The notes under the pieces: generated by a model
Seen by the model: only the letters and a program-made list of their open reading frames with translations
The model's database searches: none
Told to the model about the DNA's origin: nothing
Source: Streptomyces sp. NBC_00690
Lineage (GTDB): Bacteria > Actinomycetota > Actinomycetes > Streptomycetales > Streptomycetaceae
DNA: 64,000 bases
Direction of reading: 5' to 3'
Assembly (NCBI RefSeq): GCF_036226685.1
Contig: NZ_CP109009.1
Location: 4,836,001 to 4,900,000 of the forward strand
Position numbers and translations under genes: made by a program
Shown: positions 8,570 through 16,615 of the stretch, in pieces
How positions within the stretch are numbered: position 1 is the first letter of the stretch
How the letters are laid out: each line of letters opens with the position of its first letter

Positions 8570-9706
8570 ATGAGCACGCACGCTTCGTCCGCTGCATCGG
8601 CAGGGTCCGTTCCGTCGGATGCACAGCCCCGCACCGCCGCACCCTCTTCTTCTGCGGCTGCCGTCACTCCGCCGACTTCGGTCCGTGCCGACGTCAGAGA
8701 CGGCATCGGATCCAGTGCCCCGTCAGGGGAGCCCGGAGCAGGGGAACGGCACGTTGGCCAGGACATCTCTGGTGCGGACGGCGGAGCCTCCTCTGAGTCC
8801 GGGGCCTCCCTGCCGCCTCCCTCGCCCCGAGGGGGAGCGACCCCGAGTGGGAAGGTTCCGCGTGGAGCGGGGGCCGATGCTTCGGTGCCGTCAGGGAGCG
8901 ACCCATTGGTTGCTCTGGCGTCCCTGACCGGTGTCCCGGAGGCCGTCGAGGCCATGCGCAAGGCTGTCGATCGTGTCTATGGGCACCGTGTCATGCGGCG
9001 TCGTAGCAACGAGGTGACCTCCGAGGCCGCGCTGCGCGGAGCGCGTGGTTCCGCCGCGCTGGCTGGGGCTGACTGGGCCTTGGAGGAGGTGCGCAGGCGT
9101 ACTGATTTCAGTGGTGACCCCGAGGCCCGCATGGTGGGGGCGGCGCTGCGATTGACAGCGGAGGCGGGGCAACTCCTCTCCGTCTGGCGGCAGTCGCCGC
9201 TGAGGGTGCTGGCCAGGCTTCATCTGGTCGCTTCGGGCAATGCCACGGAGGAGGTAACCGTTGGACGTCCACGGCTCGTGGGCGAAGCGGTCGACGAACC
9301 CTTCATCCAGGCGCCGCTGCCCAGCGCGGATGAGGTCGCGGGGCGACTGGACGGACTGGCTCGACTGATCATTTCAGGGTCTTCCGCGCCCGCTCTGGTG
9401 ATCGCTGCCGTCGTTCACGGCGAGTTGTTGGCGCTGCGCCCGTTCAGTTCTCACAACGGTCTCGTCGCACGGGCGGCAGAGCGGATTGTGCTGATCGGCA
9501 GCGGGCTCGACCCCAAGGCCATCTGCCCTGCGGAAGTTGGCCATGCCGAGCAGGGGCAGGCTGCCTACAGTGCAGCCTTCGAGGGATATCTGTCCGGTAC
9601 GCCGGAGGGTATGAGTGATTGGTTTGCGCACTGCGGTCGTGCGGTTGAGTTGGGTGCCAGGGAATCGACGGCGGTCTGTGAGGCGCTCCAGCGGGGGGCG
9701 GCCTGA
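8570..9706 (+). CDS. Fic-fold protein with degenerate active site
   Basis: A protein of 378 residues if started at the ATG at 8570; a GTG at 8513 would add 19. The first 100 or so residues are Ala/Ser/Gly/Pro-rich and probably disordered. The helical remainder is Fic/DOC-like: LLALRPFSSHNGLVAR aligns with the Fic motif HPFxxGNGRxxR, but the catalytic His is Arg and the GNGR anion-binding loop is HNGL. AMP transfer is therefore unlikely, and a binding or regulatory role is more probable. TAGCCT at 8556-8561 is suitably placed for leaderless transcription from the ATG, and no Shine-Dalgarno is visible. Some genome annotations call such genes oxidoreductase without support in the sequence. Confidence 0.75.
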   Translation: MSTHASSAASAGSVPSDAQPRTAAPSSSAAAVTPPTSVRADVRDGIGSSAPSGEPGAGERHVGQDISGADGGASSESGASLPPPSPRGGATPSGKVPRGAGADASVPSGSDPLVALASLTGVPEAVEAMRKAVDRVYGHRVMRRRSNEVTSEAALRGARGSAALAGADWALEEVRRRTDFSGDPEARMVGAALRLTAEAGQLLSVWRQSPLRVLARLHLVASGNATEEVTVGRPRLVGEAVDEPFIQAPLPSADEVAGRLDGLARLIISGSSAPALVIAAVVHGELLALRPFSSHNGLVARAAERIVLIGSGLDPKAICPAEVGHAEQGQAAYSAAFEGYLSGTPEGMSDWFAHCGRAVELGARESTAVCEALQRGAA

Positions 9707-10287
9707 GCCGGTTGCGGTATTCCCTGGGGTGGGTGCCTCTGGAGCCGCCCGATCGTGCCCGGCTCGGTGTGTCACTCGCCCTCGGGAGAGTTCCCCCAGG
9801 TCACCCGCCCTTGAGGAAAGCCCTGCCTGCGATGTGATGCGCCTGTGTGGCTGGCGGATGCTGTGCGGGCTGGGAATCGCGCTGGGTGGGAAGGGCCTCA
9901 GGGGCGCCCCGGCTCGTGCTGCCAAGTGGGCGTGGCTGCCGGTCAGCGGCCGGTGGTGTGCTCGTCGGAGCCGCGCTGAGGGCGTGTCGACATGGTTGCG
10001 GCGGTACCGATATCCGGCACCGCCGCTGGCATGTCCACCGAGTTACCAAGCGTCCTCGAAGATGTGCCCATCAGGTCGGGAACTCTTGCCCGTCACCTGG
10101 TGCGGCTGGCCCGTATTCGACGGGTCGACGTCGCGTGGGTGCTCAGTTTTCATGCTTCGGTCCGTGGGGCCTTAATGCGTTTCTCGGTGATCCTCTCGGA
10201 TGTCCTTGGTCTCGCGGGCCGTTGAATCCTTTGTACTCCGGTACACGAGGAAGCGGAACCCCTGGCTCAAGTTCTTTACTTTTAGCT
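9707..10287. other. Gene-free stretch, 581 bases
   Basis: No supported gene lies between the Fic-like gene and the stop of the HAD gene. A 77-codon plus-strand frame at 9992-10225 contains two TTA codons, only moderate third-position GC and no ribosome-binding site, so it is not called. The segment around 10225-10310 is relatively AT-rich. Confidence 0.5.
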
Positions 10288-11247
10288 TCAAATACGGGCA
10301 AGTCGGTCGGCTATGCCTTCGAGGGCCCCGGCGGCTGCTTGCGCGGCTGCAGTGCGCCGGCGGCTCGCGTACCAAACGAGCCCCGCTGTCGCTGCTGCCG
10401 CACCCACTGCGGCAGCAGCAACCAGAGCTGGCCGGGGTGGCATCGAGAAGGCAGGTAGGCGTTGCTTGAGCCGGACGGGTCGGTTGAAGACGAGAATCGG
10501 CCAGTCTCGTACGGTTGCTTCCCGGCGGAGAGCTCGGTCCGGGTTCACGGCGTAGGGATGGCCGACCGACTCCAGCATGGGAATGTCGGTGATGGAGTCG
10601 CTGTAGGCGTAGCAACGTGAAAGGTCGTACCCCTCGGACTCGGCCAGTTCTCTGATGGCCTCGGCTTTGGTGGGTCCGTAGGCGTAGTACTCCACCTCCC
10701 CCGTGAAGCACCCGTCCTCGCCGACCACCATGCGCGTCGCCACGACTCGATCGGCGCCCAACAGCTCACCGATCGGCTCGACCACCTCCGCGCCGGAGGT
10801 GGAGACGATCACCACGTCCCGGCCGGCCGTGTGGTGCTCCTCGATCAGGGAAGCGGCCTCGTCGTAGATGATCGGGTCGATGAGGTCGTGAAGGGTCTCG
10901 GCGACGATCTCCTTCACCTGCTGGACGTTCCAGCCCTTACAAAGCGCGGAAAGGTACTCGCGCATGCCCTCCATCTGGTCGTGGTCGGCACCGCCAGCAA
11001 GGAAAACGAACTGGGCATAGGCGGTGCGTAGTACGGCCCGCCGGTTGATCAGGCCGCCTTGGTAGAAGGACTTACTGAAGGTCAGTGTCGAAGACTTCGC
11101 AATGACCGTCTTGTCCAGGTCAAAGAACGCAGCTGCGCGAGGCAAGGAGTGGTTATCCACGAGCAGAGCATAGGTGCCCGCCATTCGGCGTACGCCCGGG
11201 CGTGTGGGTTTGCCTGAGAAGGCTCTCGGGTACACCATGGAAGTCAC
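10288..11247 (-). CDS. HAD-IB family phosphatase with C-terminal membrane segment
   Basis: A haloacid-dehalogenase-superfamily hydrolase of up to 319 residues. Motif I is FFDLDKTV (the nucleophile is the first Asp), motif II is VIVSTSGAE, and motif III/IV is CYAYSDSITDIPML. It is SerB/CicA-like, so a small phosphomonoester or a phospholipid headgroup intermediate is plausible. A hydrophobic helix near the C-terminus (PALVAAAAVGAAAATAGLVW) could tether it to the membrane. Streptomyces homologues are often labelled inhibition of morphological differentiation protein. The start is uncertain: GTG 11247, ATG 11238 and ATG 11184 are in frame and none has a clear ribosome-binding site. Confidence 0.85.
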   Translation of the reverse strand: MTSMVYPRAFSGKPTRPGVRRMAGTYALLVDNHSLPRAAAFFDLDKTVIAKSSTLTFSKSFYQGGLINRRAVLRTAYAQFVFLAGGADHDQMEGMREYLSALCKGWNVQQVKEIVAETLHDLIDPIIYDEAASLIEEHHTAGRDVVIVSTSGAEVVEPIGELLGADRVVATRMVVGEDGCFTGEVEYYAYGPTKAEAIRELAESEGYDLSRCYAYSDSITDIPMLESVGHPYAVNPDRALRREATVRDWPILVFNRPVRLKQRLPAFSMPPRPALVAAAAVGAAAATAGLVWYASRRRTAAAQAAAGALEGIADRLARI

Positions 11248-11648
11248 GGATCGTTCGCGACCGTGCTAACCCGGTCCGGCTCCTCCCCCCCCGAGTCGGC
11301 CGGAGAGACGACCCCCGCTCTCCCCCCCGGCGGGGGTCGTCGCATGTCCGGGCGGGTTTTCTCTTGTGGGTCGAGATCCATTTTGATGGCTGACCCCCCT
11401 TCGTGGGCCGTTTGCGTCCTGGGCATCCACCACTCTGCAACGTCACTGTGCGTAGTGGAAGAGGTGCGGCTGGGAGTCACCGGTATGGACTACCGAGTTA
11501 TTCACAGGCGGCTAGTTGTCCACAGCTTTTGAGCAAGATCCACACGATTTTCCGGTGTGCTCCACCGTGATTCCAGCCGCGGCAGTTCGCGGACAACAGG
11601 AATCGCCGATCCCGTTTCTAGGCGAGATCGAAGTAAGTGGGGGGCGAA
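11248..11648. other. Divergent promoter region, 401 bases
   Basis: This spacer between the HAD gene and ssd holds no gene. It contains a 12-bp hairpin (arms 11307-11318 and 11330-11341) and two DnaA-box-like sequences close to ssd. It is AT-richer than the coding flanks. Confidence 0.6.
11498..11524 (+). promoter_or_regulatory. Pair of DnaA boxes upstream of ssd
   Basis: TTATTCACA at 11498-11506 fits the general DnaA-box consensus TTATNCACA. TTGTCCACA at 11516-11524 is the exact Streptomyces-preferred box. Both point the same way, 18 bases apart start to start, about 125-150 bases before the ssd start codon. DnaA could regulate the operon or be titrated here. Confidence 0.5.
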
Positions 11649-12749
11649 GTGGCTGGATCACTCACGTCTAAGACGGTCCCGGTCGTCGAAGGTCCGCGGG
11701 AAGGACCTCTGATCGTCACCGAGGACACGGACCTGCTCGACGATCTGCTGCGGTTGTGCGCCGCAGCGGGAGTAGAGCCGGAAGTGCATCACTCGGTGCC
11801 GGAACACAGGGGCGGCTGGGAAACGGCTCCCCTGGTCCTCGTCGGCGACGATGCGGCTGAGCGTTGTCGCGGGGCGACCCGCAGGCGAGGCGTACTGCTG
11901 GTCGGCCGAGATCAGGACGATCCGAACGTCTGGCGGCTGGCGGTGGAAATCGGTGCCGAGGGCGTGCTGCGCCTGCCGGATGCCGAGGGGTGGCTGCTCG
12001 ACCGGATCGCCGACGTGGCCGAAGGTGTCGCTGCCCCGGCCCTGACGGTCGGGGTGGTCGGAGGCAGCGGTGGGGCGGGGGCGTCGACACTGTCCTGCGC
12101 CCTGGCGATCGCGGCTGCACGGGCGGGCCAGAGGACCATGCTCATTGACGCTGATCCGTTGGGCGGAGGCATCGACGTACTGCTGGGCGGTGAGCGAACA
12201 GAGGGGATGCGATGGCCTGATTTCGCCGAGTCCAAGGGGAGGGTCGCAGGTGGCGCGCTGGAGGAATCGCTGCCTGAACTGCATCAGCTGAGGGTGCTCA
12301 GTTGGGACCGTGGGGATTCGGTGCTCGTCCCGCCGGAAGCCATGCGGTCGGTGCTGGCCGCTGCGCGCCGCCGTGGGGGTGTGGTCGTCGTCGATCTGCC
12401 GCGCCGGGTAGATGAGGGAGTGGCAGAGGCACTTGCCCAGCTTGATCTGGGGCTGTTGGTCGTGCCGGGCGAGTTGCGGGCGGTGGCCGCCGCCAATCGA
12501 GTGGCATCCGTGGTCGGGATGGTGCTTCAGGACCTCCGGGTGGTCGCCCGAGGCCCCTACGGCGCGGGACTGGACGAGGCGTGGGTCGCAGCCTCGCTGG
12601 GGCTGCCATTCGCGGGCGAGGTGCCCTGGGAACCCGGTCTGCCCTCAGCCCAGGAACAGGGAGCGCCACCGGGTGGATCGCCAGGACCCTTGAGCCGGTT
12701 CTGCGGGGAGTTCTGGGGACGGGTGCTGACGGGGAGCGCTGCCTCATGA
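11649..12749 (+). CDS. ssd: CpaE/TadZ-like ATPase, septum-site-determining protein Ssd
   Basis: A 366-residue MinD-superfamily protein that begins a Tad-type operon. The N-terminal third resembles a receiver-like domain (LVLVGDDAAERC). The ATPase domain has the glycine-rich loop VVGGSGGAGASTL at about 137-146, a Walker-A variant typical of CpaE/TadZ, and LIDADPLGGGIDVLLGG after it. CpaE-like proteins position the secretion machine at a pole or septum; the mycobacterial homologue Rv3660c is called Ssd. GTG 11649 is preferred to GTG 11637 because GGGGGG is well spaced. The stop overlaps the next start as ATGA, giving translational coupling. Confidence 0.88.
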   Translation: MAGSLTSKTVPVVEGPREGPLIVTEDTDLLDDLLRLCAAAGVEPEVHHSVPEHRGGWETAPLVLVGDDAAERCRGATRRRGVLLVGRDQDDPNVWRLAVEIGAEGVLRLPDAEGWLLDRIADVAEGVAAPALTVGVVGGSGGAGASTLSCALAIAAARAGQRTMLIDADPLGGGIDVLLGGERTEGMRWPDFAESKGRVAGGALEESLPELHQLRVLSWDRGDSVLVPPEAMRSVLAAARRRGGVVVVDLPRRVDEGVAEALAQLDLGLLVVPGELRAVAAANRVASVVGMVLQDLRVVARGPYGAGLDEAWVAASLGLPFAGEVPWEPGLPSAQEQGAPPGGSPGPLSRFCGEFWGRVLTGSAAS

Positions 12750-13894
12750 CCACCGGACTGCTGGACGCCGTACGACAGCGCCTGGCCGAGAGCGGTGCCG
12801 AGCCCACGCCCGCACGAGTTGCCGCTGCGCTGCGGGCTCACGGGCGCTTGTTGGGCGATGCCGAAGTGCTCGGCGGTACCGAGACGCTGCGCTGCGAACT
12901 GGTGGGCACGGGGCCGCTGGAGCCGTTGCTTGCCGACCCGGCGGTGACGGACGTCCTCGTCTCCGCGCCCGACCGGGTGTGGGTCGATCGAGGGCGCGGC
13001 CTGGAACTGACCAGGGTCACCTTCACGGACGCGGCTTCGGTCCGCAGGCTGGCCCAGCGGCTGGCGGCAGTGGCGGAACGTCGGTTGGACGACGCGCGCC
13101 CCTGGGTGGACGCACGTCTACCGGACGGGACCCGGATGCATGCGGTGATCCCCCCGGTGGCGGTCGGTTCAACCTGTCTGTCACTGCGCGTGGTTCGCCC
13201 CCGGGCGTTTTCCCTGGAAGAACTGGTCGAGGCAGGGACCGTACCGCCTGGAGGCGATCGAGTTCTGCGTGCGCTCATCGATGCCCGGGCGTCTTTCCTG
13301 ATCAGTGGAGGGACGGGCACGGGCAAGACCACGCTTCTTTCGAGCCTGCTCGGACTCGTCGGCGAGCACGAGAGGTTGGTGCTGGCCGAGGATTCGGGGG
13401 AGTTGCGGCCCGATCATCCGCATGTGGTCCGTCTGGAGTCGCGCACCGCGAATCAGGAGGGAGCGGGCCAGGTGACGCTGAGGGAGTTGGTGCGGCAGGC
13501 GTTGCGCATGCGCCCGGACCGACTGGTCGTTGGTGAGGTCAGGGGGCCCGAGGTCACCGACCTGCTCGCAGCCCTAAATACGGGACATGAAGGGGGTTGT
13601 GGAACAGTTCACGCAAATGCCGCAGCGGACGTTCCGGCTCGCCTGGAGGCGTTGGGGATGTCCGCGGGACTCGACCGGGCCGCTCTGCACAGTCAGCTCG
13701 CCGCGGCCTTGTCGGTGGTCATCCATCTGACACGGGACCGGGACGGCCTTCGACGGCTCGCCGAGGTCCATGTCCTGGAGCGGAATGCGGTCGGGTTGGT
13801 GCAGACGGTTCCCGCGCTGCGCTGGCAACCCACCGGGTTCGCCCCCGAACAGGGCTGGCCGCAGTTGTGCTCCCGGATCGGTGGCACACCATGA
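12746..13894 (+). CDS. tadA: TadA/CpaF family secretion ATPase
   Basis: A 382-residue type II/IV secretion-superfamily ATPase, the motor of Tad pilus assembly in the cytoplasm. Walker A is SGGTGTGKTT near residues 187-195, the Asp box holds LAEDSGEL, and Walker B is DRLVVGEVRGPE. GHEGGCGTVHANAA is the conserved His/Gly-rich segment of CpaF proteins. The N-terminal helical domain is short compared with Caulobacter CpaF. Its start overlaps the ssd stop and its stop overlaps the tadB start, both as ATGA. Confidence 0.92.
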   Translation: MTTGLLDAVRQRLAESGAEPTPARVAAALRAHGRLLGDAEVLGGTETLRCELVGTGPLEPLLADPAVTDVLVSAPDRVWVDRGRGLELTRVTFTDAASVRRLAQRLAAVAERRLDDARPWVDARLPDGTRMHAVIPPVAVGSTCLSLRVVRPRAFSLEELVEAGTVPPGGDRVLRALIDARASFLISGGTGTGKTTLLSSLLGLVGEHERLVLAEDSGELRPDHPHVVRLESRTANQEGAGQVTLRELVRQALRMRPDRLVVGEVRGPEVTDLLAALNTGHEGGCGTVHANAAADVPARLEALGMSAGLDRAALHSQLAAALSVVIHLTRDRDGLRRLAEVHVLERNAVGLVQTVPALRWQPTGFAPEQGWPQLCSRIGGTP

Positions 13895-14772
13895 GGGCAC
13901 CTGAGCCGACTCATGTCGCAGCTGTCTGCGCGGGGGCCATGGCGTGGTTGGCCATGGGACAAAAGTCGGGCGTGATGCGGTCCCGGCTCCTCCTGTCCGG
14001 TGGTGGCGAGTTCCGGCCGACTCTCTGGTGGTCAGGAGCGGGTCTACGACCATGGATGCAACGAGAGCTGCTACGACGGCGGGAATGGCTCTGTCTGCCG
14101 GTGGGCTTGCTCCTTGCGGTGCTCGGTAAGTCGGTCCTGCCCTTGCTGGCAGGTGCCGCGGCGGTTCCGCTGGTGAAGCGCTGGCTCACGGCACGGGAAC
14201 GGGCCGGCCAACGGGATCTTCGTGCCGAAGCGGTGATCACCTTCTGTGGGTCGTTCGTCGGTGAGCTGCGCGCGGGGCTCCAGCCGGCCCAGGCACTTCT
14301 CACGGCGGCTCGAAGCACGGGGGGCCTCGGTGCGGCAGAAGCTTCGGTGTTGGCAGCCGCCCGGTTCGGCGGCGATGTGCCGCGCGAGTTGAGGGCTGCT
14401 GCCCGGGAGCCGGGAGCGGGGGGACTGGCCGGAGTGGCCGCCTGTTGGCGGGTCTCCGTGGACGGAGGAGTAGGGCTTGCGGCCGGTCTCGATCGACTGG
14501 AGGCCGCGCTCCAGGCCGAACACGATCAGCGCGCCGACGTAACTGCCCACCTGGCGGGTGCCAGATCGACGATTGCTCTGCTGGCGCTCCTGCCCGTGGT
14601 GGGGCTGGCCATGGGGTGGGCATTGGGTGCGGATCCGCTGCGCGTACTGCTGCACACCCCGGCGGGACTGGCCTGTTTGCTGATCGGGGGAGCCTTGGAG
14701 ACGGCCGGGGTGTGCTGGGCCGCGCGCATCGTGCGGAAGGGGCAAGTGGCTCACACGGGGAGCGGGCCGTGA
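13891..14772 (+). CDS. TadB-like membrane protein (T2SSF domain)
   Basis: A 293-residue inner-membrane platform protein. Hydrophobic segments lie at about residues 62-92 and 225-280, flanking a helical cytoplasmic domain (FCGSFVGELRAGLQPAQALL) that matches the T2SSF fold. In Tad systems TadB and TadC together form the platform driven by TadA. It is overlapped by ATGA at its start and by GTGA at its end. Confidence 0.8.
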   Translation: MRAPEPTHVAAVCAGAMAWLAMGQKSGVMRSRLLLSGGGEFRPTLWWSGAGLRPWMQRELLRRREWLCLPVGLLLAVLGKSVLPLLAGAAAVPLVKRWLTARERAGQRDLRAEAVITFCGSFVGELRAGLQPAQALLTAARSTGGLGAAEASVLAAARFGGDVPRELRAAAREPGAGGLAGVAACWRVSVDGGVGLAAGLDRLEAALQAEHDQRADVTAHLAGARSTIALLALLPVVGLAMGWALGADPLRVLLHTPAGLACLLIGGALETAGVCWAARIVRKGQVAHTGSGP

Positions 14773-15539
14773 GTGATGCGGCGCAGATCTTCGGAGCCGT
14801 CGGACTGGCCCTTGCGGTCCCTCTGGGTGTGGGTGTCTCGCTGGCCCGCCGCAGCCGCGCACGCAGGCTGCGAACAAGAGTCGAACACTTGGTGGGCAGG
14901 GAACGGATCCAACCGGCTCGGCTTCGCAGCTTCCCGTTGCATGCAATCCGGCGTTGGGCGGCCCCGCTGGGGGCAGCAACCGCAGGGTTTGTAGTGGTCG
15001 AAGATCTGCTCGGCGCAGTTCTGGGACTGTTTGCCGCCTATGCGGTGTGGCGCCGGCAGCGAGGTCGTGATCCGGGGCCATCGCCGGACGAGGACGACAT
15101 CGAGCGCCAACTCCCTCTTGCAGCAGACCTTCTGGCGGCATGCGTGTCGGCGGGAGCCGGCCCACGCGAGGCCGCTGAGGCCGTCGGTGACGCATTGGGT
15201 GGACCGGTCGGTGAGCAACTAGTCAGGGTCGCAGCTCAGTTGCGGCTGGGCGGCGAGCCCGTTGCCGCCTGGGGCGGGTTTGCTCGGATACCTGGCGCCG
15301 CCGCGTTGGCCCGATGTATGGAGCGCGCGGATCTGACCGGAGCGCCCGCGGCGGAGTCGGTGTCGCGGTTGGCGGAACGACTGAGGGCTGACCAGGCGCG
15401 GGTGGCGGTCGGCCGAGGGCGCACCGCGCAGGTGTTGATCACAGCACCGGTGGGGCTGTGCTTCCTGCCCGCCTTCTTGGCCGTCGGTGTCGCACCGGTT
15501 GTCATCGGCCTTGCCGGCGGACTGCTGAACGGCAACTGA
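14769..15539 (+). CDS. TadC-like membrane protein (T2SSF domain)
   Basis: A 256-residue platform protein paired with TadB. It has an N-terminal hydrophobic segment, two central helices (APLGAATAGFVVVEDLLGAV), a T2SSF-type helical domain (LPLAADLLAACVSAGAGPRE) and a C-terminal pair of membrane segments. The GTG start at 14769 overlaps the TGA of tadB. Confidence 0.8.
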   Translation: MSDAAQIFGAVGLALAVPLGVGVSLARRSRARRLRTRVEHLVGRERIQPARLRSFPLHAIRRWAAPLGAATAGFVVVEDLLGAVLGLFAAYAVWRRQRGRDPGPSPDEDDIERQLPLAADLLAACVSAGAGPREAAEAVGDALGGPVGEQLVRVAAQLRLGGEPVAAWGGFARIPGAAALARCMERADLTGAPAAESVSRLAERLRADQARVAVGRGRTAQVLITAPVGLCFLPAFLAVGVAPVVIGLAGGLLNGN

Positions 15540-15562
15540 ATGAACAAACCACGGGGGTTGAG

Positions 15563-15787
15563 ATGAAGCGAGTAGTACGACGTCTGGGGTCCGCCCTTCG
15601 CTGGGCACATCTCAGGGCTCGGCTCAGGGCGGGTCGGGGGGACGGGGGCATGACCACCTCCGAGTACGCGATGGGCACGATCGCGGCCTGTGCCTTTGCG
15701 GCCGTGCTCTACAAGATCGTCACGAGTGGAGCCGTCTCGGACGCGTTGGGGTCGCTGGTGGGGAAGGCGCTCGATGTGCAGTTCTGA
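15563..15787 (+). CDS. Flp-like prepilin (DUF4244)
   Basis: A 74-residue precursor of the pilin type. A basic leader of about 29 residues ends in GG, followed by MTTSEYAMGT and a hydrophobic stretch (TIAACAFAAVLYKIV). The prepilin-peptidase signature is G/MTTSE, with the Glu at mature position +5. Processing would leave about 45 residues, a typical Flp pilin size. No prepilin peptidase gene is present in the window. The purine-rich GGGGG before the ATG at 15563 is the likely ribosome-binding site. Confidence 0.85.
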   Translation: MKRVVRRLGSALRWAHLRARLRAGRGDGGMTTSEYAMGTIAACAFAAVLYKIVTSGAVSDALGSLVGKALDVQF

Positions 15788-16181
15788 GCGGGGTGATGAG
15801 TCAGCGGATCGGGGTTCGGTGACCGCAGAGGCAGCCGTTGCCGTACCAGCGCTGGTGATCTTCACCCTCTCTCTGGTGTGGGCCCTGATGTCGTCAGCGA
15901 CGCAGATCCAATGTGTGGACGCCGCTCGGGCGGGAGCCCGTGCGGCGGCCCGTTCCGAGCCGACCACCACCGTGCTTGCCGCGGCGAAGTCCGTAGCGCC
16001 GGAGGGGGCACGGGTCGCCGTAGAGCGGGAGGGGGACCTCTGGCGGGTCCGGGTGGACTCGCCGGCGCCCGGGCCGGATGGATTGGGGATCATGCTCAGC
16101 GCAGAGGCCGCGGCTCACGCGGAGGACGCCTTGGTGGGCGCCGAGCCGGTTCCACCAGGGGTGAAGGGAGCACTGCAATGA
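15774..16181 (+). CDS. TadE-like pseudopilin
   Basis: A 135-residue protein whose ATG lies inside the last codons of the prepilin gene, with GGGAAGG ahead of it. The motif G/SVTAEAAV followed by a hydrophobic helix (AVPALVIFTLSLVWALM) fits TadE pseudopilins, which are processed like pilins. The exported part is a short alpha/beta domain. Its stop overlaps the next start as ATGA. Confidence 0.8.
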   Translation: MCSSERGDESADRGSVTAEAAVAVPALVIFTLSLVWALMSSATQIQCVDAARAGARAAARSEPTTTVLAAAKSVAPEGARVAVEREGDLWRVRVDSPAPGPDGLGIMLSAEAAAHAEDALVGAEPVPPGVKGALQ

Positions 16182-16615
16182 CGGTGGGACATGGCCTCCC
16201 CGTTGCACGCGCCCGGATACCCGCCACGGACGACCGTGGTTCGGCAACGGTGTGGACCGCCATGGCCGTGACCACCCTGTGCCTCGTCTTCGCCGCCGTA
16301 CTGGCGCTGGGCCAAGCCGTGGTGACCCGTCACCGAGCGTCCACCGCAGCCGATTTGGCGTCACTCGCCGCCGCGAGCCATGCGTTGCTCGGCCCGGCTC
16401 CCGCCTGCGCGAAAGGGGTGATGGTGGCCCGGGCGCAGGGGGCCGAGGTGGTGCGATGCGCGGTGCGGGGCGAGGTCGCCGAGGTGACGACGAGGGTCGC
16501 ATTCGGCCCGTACACGCCCGAGGCGAGGGCCAGGGCGGGTCCGCCGGAGGCGATGGAGTTGCCGGTTGCACTCTCCGGCACACGCGGAATCGAAGGGGGG
16601 TCTACTCGGTACTGA
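16178..16615 (+). CDS. TadE-like protein of the helicase/secretion neighbourhood
   Basis: A 145-residue last gene of the Tad operon. The pattern DRGSATVWTAMAVTTLCLVF followed by RASTAADLASLAAA fits the actinobacterial family of helicase/secretion-neighbourhood TadE-like proteins. It has a single hydrophobic helix and a small exported domain with two cysteines. GAAGGGAG precedes the ATG. It overlaps the end of the opposing helicase gene by 14 bases. Confidence 0.78.
   Translation: MTVGHGLPVARARIPATDDRGSATVWTAMAVTTLCLVFAAVLALGQAVVTRHRASTAADLASLAAASHALLGPAPACAKGVMVARAQGAEVVRCAVRGEVAEVTTRVAFGPYTPEARARAGPPEAMELPVALSGTRGIEGGSTRY

Noticed and set aside
9992..10225. 77-codon frame before the HAD gene
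   Set aside because: Two TTA codons, modest third-position GC and no ribosome-binding site; no recognisable motif.
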